Assembly (NCBI GenBank): GCA_022818135.1
Contig: JAFMSR010000005.1
Location: 35,411,557 to 35,475,556 of the forward strand
Source of the DNA: Saxidomus purpurata
Taxonomy: Eukaryota > Mollusca > Bivalvia > Venerida > Veneridae
Direction of reading: 5' to 3'
DNA length: 64,000 bases
In this document: in pieces, positions 37,368 through 50,831 of the stretch
Position numbering within the stretch: the first letter of the stretch is position 1
How the letters are laid out: each line of letters begins with the position of its first letter
Translations under genes and position numbers: made by a program
Notes under the pieces: model-generated
The model's database searches: none
What the model was told of the DNA's origin: nothing
The model's input: the letters and a program-made list of their open reading frames with translations, nothing else

Positions 37368-38093
37368 ATAAAACGTTTTGTTAAAAGAGGTTACGACCCA
37401 ACTGTTTTGAGACACACCGCATGTTTGGTGTTCAACCCGTTTACAGTTGGACGCTATGCTTCCCTCTTTGATTGTGTCTGACGGAAGAGGGGGAGGACTC
37501 TGTGATGGGCAGTTTTTAAATCCCACTGGGACGAAACTGTTTTGATTTCTGTCCTCTGGCCTGTTTCGTCGGGCCCTTAAGGGTGTTTCTCTTGGTGCTC
37601 TGCCTTCTGCAAAGGCATTGAGTACATATGTTTTTTGGTTCTCAAGGTTTGCTTTTTATATATTTATACACGAGCATTTTTGTGTTTTACATACCATGCC
37701 TTTTGTTTCTATTGCGTGTGTTAGAGATTCACCTAGCAGGGATTACTTTTATTTACACTGTCCTGTGACTTTGGAACATGGTGGGGGTAAGAGTGAGGTT
37801 GGGTGCGCACCATAAACCGGTTTAAGCTCCCCAGTGGTGTTTTTGCCACTGACCGTTCCAAGGCGGTGCCCCACTGTGTTCCTTTAATTGTTCGTTTTGT
37901 CCTCGTGTGTTTGCTTTGTATGCTGGTGTGTGTTGGTGGTGTATATGTGTGCGTGTACATGATTGTGTGTGTGCGTGTGTGCGTGCGTGCGTGCGTGTTG
38001 GTGGTGTGCACTTCTGGGTGCTGTGGGGCTCGTTTTGGGGAGGCTGCGTTTTTGGTACGTGACATTCCCTGTTTGATATTATTTTTGTTTTTA
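37368..38093 (+). mobile_element. Long family X copy, right arm of inverted repeat
   Basis: Reads in X sense from AATTATAAAACGTTTTG to the fixed end GATATTATTTTTGTTTTT; near-identical to 35535-36251. It shares the same internal boundary (TATAATT), which suggests this is the full 5' end of the element. Confidence 0.85.
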
Positions 38094-38357
38094 GTGGTGT
38101 TTTTGCCACTGACCGTTCCAAGGCGGTGCCCCACTGTGTTCCTTTAATTGTTCGTTTTGTCCTCGTGTGTTTGCTTTGTATGCTAGTGTGTGTTGGTAGT
38201 GTATGTGTGTGTGTACATGATTGTGTGTGTGTGTGTGTGTTGTTTGAGTATGTGTGTGTGTGTTGGTGGTGTGCACTTCTGGGTGCTGTGGGGCTCGTTT
38301 TGGGGAGGCTGCGTTTTTGGTACGTGGCATTCCCTGTTTGATATTATTTTTGTTTTT
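38094..38357 (+). mobile_element. Truncated family X copy fused head to tail
   Basis: Directly after the previous X end a new copy starts at AGTGGTGTTTTTGCCACTG and runs to a second fixed end. No spacer remains. Confidence 0.85.
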
Positions 38358-38480
38358 AGTAAGTTGAATTTTCAACTTAGTAAGTTGAATATTCAACTTA
38401 GTATCTTCAATTTTTAACTTAGTAAGTTGAATTTTCAACTTAGTATCTTGAATATTCAACTTAGTATCTTGAATTTTCAA
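38357..38480. repeat. Palindromic satellite, second block
   Basis: Same 21-22 bp units as 36964-37350, beginning AGTAAGTTGAATTTTCAAC right at the X end. Confidence 0.85.
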
Positions 38481-38534
38481 AACATTTCTTGAAAAAATCC
38501 ATTTAAAAAAAACAAAGTGGCACTATTGGGCTTC

Positions 38535-38886
38535 CGTACATAAAGGATAGAATCAAATTATAAGCCAAAATCTAGGTAGGAATTTGCACAAATCGATTGA
38601 AAATGTGGTTACACGGCACCGCTACACTATATGTTTGAAATTGGTAGCGTATTATTCGAAATTTAAAGATATACGTGCCAGTAATTTATACTGAAGCCTT
38701 TTTACATGACTATATGTTCTAAGATACGTTATTTACATACAGTTTGAAGAACTTTTTTTTTTTTTTACAAACACTGAGAGCGAGCAGCTGTAAATTTAGC
38801 CTTTAGTTTTATATTTTTTAAAAGAATGTGAATTTTTTGGAAAAATATTTTATCCAACGGTAACTGAGAGCAAGCAGCTTTAAAGA
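38535..38886 (-). mobile_element. MITE family N, copy 3
   Basis: Contains the reverse core (ACACGGCACCGCTACAC) and the right end CTGAGAGCAAGCAGCTTTAAA. It abuts an M element through a shared TTTAAA. Confidence 0.75.
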
Positions 38887-39235
38887 GACAAACCCTTTAA
38901 CTGGTGTCACACAAAATAACCTCCAAAACATAAATAATATAATCTTTCGAAGTATTATAAATTAACCTTAAAGTTTCAGCTATGCATTCCTAGTCATTAT
39001 CGTTAAAATCGGCAGCTTAAAAATATGCTGCAGTACCGTAAACCATCGAATTATCTATGTAGAGTTCTTGAACAATTGATGGGGTGGATGGGATTTATTA
39101 CAGAAAGCTTCTATCTTGATTGTGGAAAAATGAGGCATTTGCCAAAGGTTCTTCTTTGAAATTGTATCTATTTATCATTTTACGTTCATCGAACACAATC
39201 GATGTTTCGAGAATATAATCAGTGCCCCTTTTAAA
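38881..39235 (+). mobile_element. MITE family M, near-complete copy
   Basis: TTTAAAGAGACAAACCCTT at the left, CAGCTATGCATTCCTAG, GCAGTACCGTAAACC, AATGAGGCATTT and ATGTTTCGAGAATATAATC inside, and CAGTGCCCCTTTTAA at the right. The ends are imperfect inverted repeats flanked by TTAA. Confidence 0.75.
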
Positions 39236-39442
39236 ATCTAGTTTAGCGGTGCCGTAAAACGAGCATTTTCATTCGATTTTTCTAAATTTTTATCGTTTGT
39301 ACTTTAATCATCAAAGGGGCTCTCTTTATATCTAGCAGATTATAATGAAATGAAATGTATAAAAAAATCCACAAAGATATATGGTTCCTTATAATAAAGA
39401 TGCAGTCCAACTATTCTAGCGTCCTGGTGCAGATTTGCTGTC

Positions 39443-39589
39443 TCAGTTGTTGTGTTTAGTGAATGTCAGCCATGTTTGCGGATTGTGTTTCATAATTTTA
39501 TCAACATTTCCTTGTGAAATTCCTCTAATTAACATCCTCGGTACGACTTGAAGCAGCATATGAGAGAAGCCGTGTCCGCCGTACTTCAT
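39443..39589 (-). CDS. PTER: PTER exon E8 (C-terminus and stop)
   Basis: The acceptor TTCCTGTAG is followed by [14 protein letters not shown] and a tail ending [12 protein letters not shown], then TGA at 39443-39445. The KYGGHG-SH motif and the N-P-x-x-W-L-T-F ending are hallmarks of the PTER C-terminus. An N-type MITE fragment starts about 40 nt upstream of the splice site. Confidence 0.94.
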   Translation of the reverse strand: MKYGGHGFSHMLLQVVPRMLIRGISQGNVDKIMKHNPQTWLTFTKHNN

Positions 39590-42500
39590 CTACAGGAAGA
39601 AAAAAAGTTTTCAAAAACTTGGCTTTCAACGTACTCGCTCTCAGATTTTGGTTAAAAATAAAGTTTAAACTGTATGAAAAAAATGATTTTAGAACATATG
39701 AAAAGGTTCCAGTATAACTTCTCGTGAAGTACATGAATTTCAATAAAGAACATATAGTGTAGCGGTGCTGTAAAACCAGCTTTTAAAATAGATTTTTGCG
39801 AATTCCTACCTAGATTAGAACTTCTATTGATGCTTCTAGCCTCTATTTTTATATTTTAATTATTAGTAACTAGCAGTTTTAAACAGACATTTTCTTGAAT
39901 ATCTGATCTATACTGAATGTAAATTCGGGTCATTTCTTCCCAAAGACATATTTTTCAAAATTCCTTTAAAGCTGCTCGCTCTTAGATTTTGGTAAAAAAA
40001 TTAAGTTCTTCAAAATGTGTGTAAATGACGTATTTTAGAACATATGATCATATAAAAAGGCTCCAGTATAAATTCATGTCACGTTTATCTCTAAATTTCG
40101 AAAAATACGCTACCAAATTCAAAAGCGTTGCGTCAACTTGTGTACTGTGTAACCGACATTTTCAATCGATTTCTGCAATTTCCTACCTAGATTTTTGCGC
40201 ATTTCTTTTATTTTAGCCTTTAGTTTTATATTTATGAATAAGAATATCAATTTTCTGGAAAAAAAATTCAACGGTAACTAAGAGCGAGCAGCTTTTAAAT
40301 TTAAAGGCAGAAAATGTTCAAAAAACACATATCTAATAGGAAAACCTAATGTTTTGTGGAGGCAGTATCGTTTGTGAGTCCAAGGTACACCCCTACCCCC
40401 TGTGGTCTGTGGAGGCAGTTTGTAAACATGTCGGGTGATTCAGAACACAATGGAGGGACAATCTGAACACTTATTGTTTCTAAAAGGACGATCCTTTGGG
40501 ACATACCCTTCAACTTATAACAGACTAAATAACATCCAAAATATAAATAATGAAATCTTTGATAGTATTATAACTTAATCTAAAATTTTCAGCTATGCAT
40601 TCCCAGTTAGTATCGATATAATCATCGGTTTAAAACAATATGCAGTACCGTAAACCATTCAATACTCTATGAAGAGTTGTTGTACAATTAATGAGTGGAG
40701 GCGATTTATGTAGAGGTGTTGTTGTACAATTAATGGATGAATGCGATTTATTACAGAAAGCCTCTTCCGACCGATTGTGGTAAAATCAGACATTTTTCTC
40801 CATAGGTTCTTCTTTGCAATTGTATTTATTTATCATTCTACGTTCATTGGATGCATAATCTATGTTTCGAGAATGTAACGTAGAGCTTAGATATTTGGCA
40901 TGTAGCATTGTCTAGAGGACCTCTACCAAGGTTGTTTAAATTATGACCACCGGGTCAAAATTGATCCCTCGCGGGTGGTCACTTAGTTTTGCATAGGCTA
41001 ATATAGAAAAACTTTAACAATCTTCTTCTCTGAAACCACAAGGCCTAAGATATTTGGCATGTAGCATTGTCTAGCAGACATCTACAAAGATTGTTCAAAT
41101 TATGTCCCCCGGGTCAAAATTGATCCCGTGCGGGTGGTCACTTAGTTTTGCATAGGCTAATATAGAAAAACTTTAAAAATCTTCTTCTGAAACCACAAGG
41201 CCTAAGATATTTGGCATGTAGCATTGTCTAGTAGACATCTACAAAGATTGTTCAAATTATGTTCCCCGGGTCAAAATTGATCCCGTAGGGGAGGGGGGTC
41301 ACTTAGTTTTGCAAAAGCTTATATTGGAAAAAAACAAAAATAATATCAAACAGGGAATGCCACGTACCAAAAACGCAGCCTCCCCAAAACGAACCCCACA
41401 GCACCCAGAAGTGCACACCACCAACACACACACACACACACGACACACACACACAATCATGTACACACACACATATACACTACCCAACACACACTAGCAT
41501 ACAAAGCAAACACACGAGGACAAAACGAACAATTAAAGGAACACAGTGGGGCACCGCCTTGGAACGGTCAGTGGCAAAAACACCACTGGGGAGCTTAAAC
41601 CGGTTTATGGTGCGCACCCAACCTCACTCTTAAAACAATAAAACTTAAAACTTAAAACTTAAAACAATCTTCTTCTCTGAAACCACAAGACCTAGAGCTA
41701 AGATATTTGGCATGTAGCATTGGCTAGTGGATCTCTACCAAGATTGTTCAAATTGTGACCCAGGGATCAAAATTGACCCCGCACTGGGGGCCACTTACTT
41801 TTACGTAGGCTCATATAGGAAAAACTTTAAAAATCTTCTTTAAAACCACAAGGCCTAGAGCTTAGATATTTGGCATGTAGCATTGGCTAGTAAACCTCTA
41901 CCGAGAGACAAATGTCCCTAGCTCAAAGGTCAAGGTCATACTTAGAGTTTGAAGGTAATGGATTCCTTTATATATGCATATATGCACACATTCGTGTCCG
42001 GACTGTAACTTTGTCATGCATTGAAGGATTTTAAAATAATTTGACACAAATGTCTAGCACATCAAGATGACGTGTCGCGTGCAAGACCCACATCCCTACC
42101 GCAAAGGTCAAGGTCACACTTACAGTTTATAGGTAATGGAATCCTGCATATATGCGCACATTCGTGTCCGGACTGTAACTTTGTCATGCATTGAAGGATT
42201 TTAAAATAACTTGGCACAAATGTCTAGCACATCAAGACGAGGTGTCGCGTGCAAGACCCATGTCCCTAGCTCAAAGGTCAAGGTCATACTTAGTGTTTAA
42301 AGTAATGGAATACTGTATATATGGTTACTCTGTCATGCATTGAAGGATTTTAAAATTACATAGCACATGGAGAGGACACAGACTGTGAGGCACCTCTTTC
42401 GGGGACATTCGTCACTTGTGAGGGACAGCTCTTGTTGCTTATTGCAGTTTGGTCGGTGGATCTTGCTAATTGCTTTATGATAAATACTTTTTTTACTGAC

Positions 42501-45500
42501 AATTGCTAATTACTTTTTGCTGTATGTTTTTTGACTGGTATGTTAATTCGTAACTGCTTCTTGCTAAATGTTGATTGCTAATTGCTATTTGCCTAATGGT
42601 GTTTGCACAATTAATATATTGTACTGTTATGCTTTTCTTTAGGTCAAAAAGCAATAAGCAAATACAATTAGCAAAAAGCATTATGCAAAAAAAATCAGCT
42701 AAAGGGCAATTGGCATTTAGCAAAAAGCAATTAGTTAAAAACATTTTGCAAATATCAATAGCAAAAGGCAATTAGCAATAACTGACAAAAAGCATTTAGC
42801 AAAAAGCAGTTAACAATTAACATGATCCACAAACTAAAAACACATTAAGCAACTAGCATGACCCACCGGCCTTCCAATTAGCAAAAAGCATTTAGAAATT
42901 AGCATGTCCCACCGGCCTTCCATACAAATCTATGGAAGGCCGGTGGGTCATGCTAAATGCTTTTTGCTAATTGGAAGGCCAGTGGATCATGCTAATTAAT
43001 AAATGCTTGGTTCGTGGATCATGTTAATTGCCAACTGCAAAAATTCACATTGATATTGATTTCACACCTAATCACATAAGTAATACTAACTTTATAACTG
43101 GAACCAGTTAAATTTCTATTCTCCATAAATAGCAGCGAATAAGGAACATAATACATGATTAGTTAAATAAATCGTAACATGGAACAAAACTACCAAAGTG
43201 TGTTTGGTGTGAACGTCATGGCCCACTGTTATTCTATCCTGGTATCCAGCTTCTATAAGCGCTGTAATATTTTTTATTCTTTCGGCGTCGCTAGGCATGT
43301 CGGTATCGTCATGTAATTGATAGTAGGAGTTCTCCAGACCAAAATGATCGTACTCTACGTAACACCCGGTAGCTGCAAACTCTAACAGCTGAGGAATGTT
43401 GAAAAACGTTCCTAAAATTCATTAAAGTAAATATAAGAATATACAGCAATGTTGCCGTATGTAAGGAATTGGTTCTGCAAATAAAGTTAATACATTGAAC
43501 TCGAATAATTACAAAGTTTTCGATTTCTGCAAATTACTTCATGTACCTAGATTTTCGTTTACATTTTGATTCTACCCTTCAATTTTATATTTCTGTTTCA
43601 GTATGTCAAGATTTCAAAAAACGTTTGTTTTTTTCAACGGTAACAGAGCGAGCAGCTTTAAAAGATGCTATAAAGGACGGCTAATGTTATTCTTATGAGT
43701 AATAAGTTCGAAATGCGCACACCGTATTACCCGCTGCAGTGATGACAGATGACTGACTGAATGACAAACTTCAAGAATTTAGTCGACTAACAGGCAGGTA
43801 AGATATCTGGATGCGATAACGTTCTAATGAAAGTAATGGCGTTTTCTGATAAAGGAACATGTTGCCAAGTAACTGAAGGTGTTTTTAGGTAGTTTTGGAC
43901 ACGATTTTCCAATTATTAACATATTTATGACGAGTTACATATCACATATTTGATTTTAAACGTGAAAATGTTTGTTCCTTTGAATGGCGCGGTGTTTGTG
44001 ACTGCCGATGATCGAATTGGCATATATTAACCGTGTTGTCTGCATTGCGTTGTCTGGGTAGACTGGGGCTCTACTCGTCTTCATGAAGAATTATCTGGGT
44101 CATTAGATAAATTGTGAAAGTTTAAAATATGAGCCATCCAACGTGAAAACTAACATAGTGCTTTTATGACCAGCAGTGACCCAGTAGGCTCTAAATCGTT
44201 CACTACAACATAAAGTAAAGAATATGCTAACTGAAAGCTAGCAGCATGAAGCCTGGTCAGACTACACGGATGATACATGCCAATTCGATCATCGGCAGTA
44301 ACAAACACCTCGCCATTCAAAGGAACAATATCGTATACCTTATAACGATACCCATGACGCCCTGTTCCCTTATTCAGTTCCAATTTCTGATATGTAAAGT
44401 AACGAAGGGCCATAATTATGCTGAACAAGGGCGGATCCAAAATCATCTCCCTTATGCACAACTACATGTCAATGAAAGCCATCCTTGAAAGTTTGAACAA
44501 ATCCGTTCAATAATGAATGAGGAGTCATCAGCACAAAAAATTGCTTACAGACGAATGGAAGGACGGACGACAGGGGGTATAACATAATACGTGCCTATGG
44601 GCGAATAAAAAGCAATTCATGAATTTAGAAACAGGAGCTTAGACGCTGTGCTGTTTATGAAATAATAACTTACCCCATATATCTTGTACATTTTTTGTTA
44701 AAAAAAAAATGCCAATAAAACACCTATTCGGTGTAAATTATGCAGTATTTATACTTTCTAACCCGAGAAGATGTAACAAATGAGTTAGACTCTTCTGTAC
44801 CATATCAAAGAATGTAAAAAATAGAGAAATCAGCGAAAGCGCGATTTCGTCTTTTTGTCAAATTGTTAGCCAATGTCTGAGCGTTTCTGTCATACAATAC
44901 AGCCTTCTAAAAACGTTTCTGCCCATCAAGGCAGCAATTTTTCTCTACCCGGTCTAGTTTGGAAGCCTGTAACTTCTTCCAGAACAAACGTGTGCGACTT
45001 ATATTTGGTGTACATGCTCCTAATGGATGAATGTATTCGTGTTTAACACAATTACTCGATTTTTTTCAATTTAAAGATATTTTGAAGCAAAAAAAACATT
45101 TTCACGTTCTGGATCAATGTGATATTGAACTCGTCATAAATACGTCATACTAGGAAAATCGAGTCCAAAACTATCTTGTATCACCTATAGTTACTGGACA
45201 ACATGTTCGTTTATACGAAAACGCCATTGCTTTCATTAGAACGTTATTACAGCCAGTTATCTTACCTGCCTGTTGGTCGACAAGCATTCTTGTAAGTCTG
45301 TCATCCAGTCAGTGATCTGTCATCACTGCAGCGGGTAATCCGGTGTGAGATAAAGTGTTTGTTAATTATGTAAAAAGGTTCAAATTGTTTAGTTGTTCTA
45401 GAGGAACTTCACAAAAAGACAAAATTGATAAAAGGAAAATCAATTAAATTTTTTGTAATTCTTACTGTCCATATGTGACATGACAACCCTGTCTGCATGA

Positions 45501-48500
45501 CCACCGGCTTCTTGATATATTCTCATTATTTCAAACGGGGCGTCTGCGTTCCAGCCGGGATGAATGATCACCGGACATCCAGTTTCAATCTCTACCTGCG
45601 CCGTCGCTCGGAGTACTCTTCGTTCAGATTCTGAAACAAGAGGGTCTTGATAGTTCTATATTGCTCACCTGAGTACCAGGTCAAGCCAAGTCCAACACAA
45701 CTCATTAACATGCAGATCTTTCCTCATATATTCGGAATAAAAATTTCCTATCGTACCAAATTTGTTTAAAGTGTGTCGTTAATTTCTTGACCATAAACTT
45801 TTGTTTTGTTACTTGGTAATAGATTCAATTTTTGAATAGTGACATTGACTAATATTGTGCGAAAAAAATTGGGCGAGACCTTTTCAACATATTTTTCATA
45901 CATGCATAGTCTAAGTTAAATTTTGAACTAAGTGCAAGACTATTACGCAATCCTACATCGCTTGTTAGCTCATCTGGCTACGCCAGGGTGAGCTTTTCTG
46001 ATCGATGATTGTCCGTCGTCCGTCAACATTTTGATTCAAATGACATCTCCTCTGAAACCTCTAGGCCAATGTTGATAAAACTATGCAGGAATGTTCCTTG
46101 CATGAAGCTCTACCAAAATTGTTCAAAGAATTCCATTCCATGCAGAACTCTGGTTGCTATGGCAACAAATTGGAAAAACTTTAAAAATCTTCTTCTCTGA
46201 AACCACAATGCCTAGAGCTTAGATATCTGGCATGTAGCATTTTCTAGTGAACCTCTACCAAGATTGTTCAAATTATGACCCCCGCGCGCGGGCGGGCACT
46301 TAGTTTTTGCATAGGAATATATAGGAAAAACTTTAAAAATCTTCTTCTCTGAAACCACAAGGCCTAGAGCTAAGATATTTGGCATGTAGCATTGTCTAGT
46401 GGACCTCTACCAAGATTGTTCAAATTATGACCCCGGGTCAAAAATGACCCCGCACCGGGGGTCACTTAGTTTTGCATAGGAATATATAGCAAAAACTTTA
46501 AAAATCTTCTCTGAAACCACAAGGCCTAGAGCTAAGATATTTGGCATGTAGCATTGGCTAGTGGACCTCTACCAATATTGTTCAAATTATGACCCCCGGA
46601 TCAAAATTGACCCCGCACCGGGGGTCACTTAGTTTTACATAGGCTTATATAGTAAAAACTTCAAAAATCTTCTTTGAAATCACAAGGCCTAGAGCTTAGA
46701 TATTTGGCATGTAGCATTGGCTAGTGGACCTCTACCAATATTGTTCAAATTATGACCCCGGCCCGGTCAAAATTGCCCCCCCCCGGGGGTCACTTAGTTT
46801 TACATAGGCTTATATAGTAAAAACTTCAAAAATCTTCTTTGAAACCACAAGGCCTAGAGCATAGATATTTGGCATGTAGCATTGGCTAGTGGACCTCTAC
46901 CAATATTGTTCAAATTATGACCCCCGGGTCAAAATTGACCCAGCACCAGGGGTCACTTAGTTTTACATAGGCTTATATAGAGAAAATTTTAAAAATCTTT
47001 TTCTGTGAAACCACAAGGCCTAGAGCTTAGATATATGGCATGTAGCATTGCCTAGTAGACCTCTTCAAAGTTTGTTCAAATTATGCCCCTGGGGTCAAAA
47101 TTGACCTTGCGGGGGGATCATTTGTTTTACAAAGGCGTATATAGGAAAACTTATTTGGTATATAACATTATCTAGTGATCTTCCACCAGGCAAGTGGACT
47201 TGTACCAAGGTGAGCGATATAGGGCCATCTTGGCCCTCTTGTATTTTAATGTTTTCAATATTTACATTTATGTAACTCCTAGAGTTGAGCAATGGACATA
47301 TGAGCAAACAATTGGCCCAACCCCAATAGCCATACATTGCTACAAACCACATGTCTAAGCATTTGACCTTATGGTTTCAGACAATAAATGTTAATTACTT
47401 CAAATTTGACCTATAGGGCATGATTTTAACAAACTTCGTAGAGGAACATATCGAAATATTACGCACTAAATATTTAAGCTCTGCTACTTTCGGCTTTAGA
47501 CTAAAAGAAATGTTCGCTATGTAAAACAATAGACATGGTCAATATTTCCAGGAGCAGGATTTCAACAAACTTGAGAAAGGACCACTACCAAGAGCCCTCG
47601 GCTGTTGGAAAGATCCAGATATATCTATATGTAAAAAGAGGTTACACTCTTGTCTTAGCCAGTTTTGATCCCGGGGTTCTGTCTTGAACGACTTTGTAGA
47701 AGACCATTACCAAATGCTACATACAAAATATGTAAGCTTTTGGTCTAGCAGCTCTATAGAAGAACATGTTATGTGCTTCCTTTTGGTTGGTATGACAACC
47801 TGGGTTTTGCATTGAATGTAATTCTTTGAACAACTTCAATAGATGAGTATGTAATGAACACTCCTGTGAGGTTAAAAACGTTTGGCTGGATTTTGCCAAA
47901 TAGTTATGGGCGATGTTTGAATGAAATTATTGACGACGCATTTCGTACAACTGACGACAGACACAGGATGATCACAAGTGCTCAGAATGACCAATTTATG
48001 CTGAAGATAGCCAAAAAAAATTGAATCAGACTAAATAGTTCCGGCTAATTTTCAGTGATGCAACGTCCTGCGTTTGTTTCATCATCCCATCATATAATAC
48101 TACCAACAAATGTGAGGGCTAGACCGTAAAGTTAACAGAACAGAACACGTAACAGTAATATTTCTTAATTTATTGCCTGTTCTTCAGTGTGGACAATGTC
48201 ATTTTTTGTTGTTGTCAGAAGAGCGCTGAAGACATTAATCCTGCGGCTAAGATATATAGGCTAATCATTATGTTCATTGGACACAAAACCACAGTGCGTG
48301 AAACAAGATAATCATGAGCTTATTCGCTATCGCTGCATCAAAATATTCAATCAAGTTGAATTTCAAAATTGTTTGGCAATGTCAAAATTATACGTAACAG
48401 AATCCTTTAATGATCCAAACATGGCTTTGACATATTGTTATCGTATACTTAACGATATTTTTTCCGAACACGCCAATTAAGATAAAACGCGTGATACGTT

Positions 48501-50784
48501 TATCCAACCAGGATGGATAAGTTATTAGGTAAAAATGCTTTTTCAGAACGGAATAAGTTACATAAAGCGAAACGCTTTGATAAATACAAGGAGATGCGAA
48601 ATAAGGTTACGTCTCTTACCAGAAAAAGTAAGAAACATTTCTACAATGAATCAGTTATGAGTAATATAAGTACTTCTGATATATGGAAACATTTAGGAAA
48701 GTATGTAGCAACGATAATGATACCAACGATGTTTCCATTCCAAAGACACTCTATGTAAATAATAATTATATTGAAGGAGACAATAATATTTTGAATGTTT
48801 AAAACTACCATTTTGTTAATATTGCAAATTTAATACAAAAAAACAAAATTTGAAAAGCAAAACTTTGTCAAATAAGAAAAGTATCTAAATGAAAATTTGA
48901 AAAGCAAAAGTTTTGATATCGATTTCATTACTCCTTATGAAGTGAAACAGCTCATAGATAATCTTAACGTTAACAAATCTACTGGTCAGGATGGAATTGG
49001 GCCTAAAATATTAAAACATTGCGAAGATTTTATAACACAAGCAATATCGCACATCATTAATCTAAGCGTTCAAACTGGTGTATTCCCAGGCTCCATTAAA
49101 GAGGCGTTTGTAATTCATATAGTTAAGAAGGGTTCAAAAACAGATCCTACAAATTATCGCCCTATATCTATACAACCAACAATCTCTTAATCTTTGAGCG
49201 ACATGTCGCTAATTGATATTTTTGCTGATGACTACTATTCATGACACAAATAAAGATATTAACATTATTGAAACAAATCTCCAGGAGAATATCAATCATA
49301 TTGCCAATTGGTGTTCTCTAAATAATATTTCACTTCATCCAGAGAAATCCAAGTGTATGTAAAATTCGACAAAGAAAAGGCGGTATGTTGCATTTTCCTT
49401 GTCCGGAGCATAACTTGAAAACTACTGGTGGGAATTCGATACAACTTCATACAATGTTCAAGCACATCGAGAGAAAGAGCAGTGCACAAGAGCCATAACT
49501 CTATCTTGACTCATCACAGAGTTATTACCCTTTGTTACTTTTCCTTGTCCGGAGCATAACTTGAAAACTACTGGTTGGTATTCAATTTAACTTCATACAA
49601 TGGTCAAGTACATTGAGAGGAAGTGAAGTGCACAGGAATTTTAACACTATTTTGACTCATTACAGAGTTATTACCCATTGTTACTTTTCCTTGTCGCATA
49701 GCATAACTTGAAAACTTCTGGTTAGAATGCAAAACAACTTCATACAATGGTCCAGCACAATGAGAGGAAGTTCAGTGTACAAGAACCATAACTTGTACGT
49801 AAATAACGTATTTTAGAACATACGGTCATATAAAAAGGCACCAGTATAAATTCCTGTCATGTCATGTCCATAAGTGACAGTTATTTCAATGGGAAGTACA
49901 TTACCTTATGCAAGACACTAAATAATGAAGATTGGCAGGTTAAAATTCACAGAAAGTGTTTGGAACACGAAGAAAAGTATGTGTATTATGTTGAAATCTC
50001 AGTGAATCGACAAAATGACCACCCAGGTCTTCTTAACTTTCTTCATAATACATAGAAAAATAATTGTACATGTACTGTGATTTATTTAGAATTTCTACAT
50101 ACCAACTTTCATTTTTTATTAAAAATAACTTATTTCTGTATATTTGAATTTTCGCTTTCCTTAGTACTGGACCTTTAAGGGATAGGTTTAGTTAAATGTA
50201 AGAATGAGTTGTTTCCTTAAGTTTTTCAAGTAATGAACACTATAAATTTAGGTCTACAGAACGTAAAGATCTCATAATGCCAAAACATAAGACTAAATAC
50301 ATGAAAGATACATTTACATATCAAAGTAGCTATATTTCGAATCTTCAACCTTGGAATATTAGTCAGATTAATTCATTAAATTCTTTTAAGTATAATTTAC
50401 GAAAGTTTTTATCAAATATGCAATTTTCATAAATGAGTCATAAAGATTGTTCGTATGAATGTTTTACCAATGTTCAGGTTATTTAGTTATATGGTCATGT
50501 ATGTTGAAGTGAAGAATGTGTATACATTGAACTGTTTTTTCTCAATCAATGAGTGTTTGTCGGGTAGGTCTGCTATAGTTAACATTGCTTTAGAAAATAT
50601 TCATGCTGCATTTTTTCTGTAACAATTCATTCATTCATTCATTCAATCAATCAATTATTCATTCATTCATTCATTCACTCAATCGTTTATTGTATAAATG
50701 ATGTTTCTTTTCCGCAGGCCACCTTGTAAATAAAGTCAAATGTTTGTACATTCACTTTATGTGTTTACCTTCTGTAAATAAAGA

Positions 50785-50831
<47 letters not shown>

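Larger units (their letters stand above)
50236..50830 (+). pseudogene. LINE A C-terminus and 3' UTR
   Basis: 50248-50430 encodes a tail typical of non-LTR retrotransposons ([33 protein letters not shown], stop). The 3' UTR contains an ATTC repeat (50625-50690) and ends in CTGTAAATAAAGATTTTATT and an (ATT)n tail. Confidence 0.8.

Noticed and set aside
35563..38480. Open frames conserved in many X copies on both strands (for example [12 protein letters not shown]... on one strand, a Cys/Val-rich frame on the other)
   Set aside because: The DNA of the copies is nearly identical, so frame conservation carries no information, and both strands cannot plausibly be selected. The CA/GT microsatellite produces the Thr/His and Cys/Val runs.
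44150..44461. 103-codon minus-strand frame
   Set aside because: Lies in the inner repeat of the long-TIR element; part of it ([20 protein letters not shown]) recurs inverted nearby at the DNA level, which indicates repeat structure, not a gene.
48277..50055. Separate small genes in the 48.3-50.1 kb frames
   Set aside because: Most are pieces of one degraded LINE or of elements inserted into it; order and motifs fit a non-LTR reverse transcriptase. Only the frame at 49864-50055 stays unassigned.
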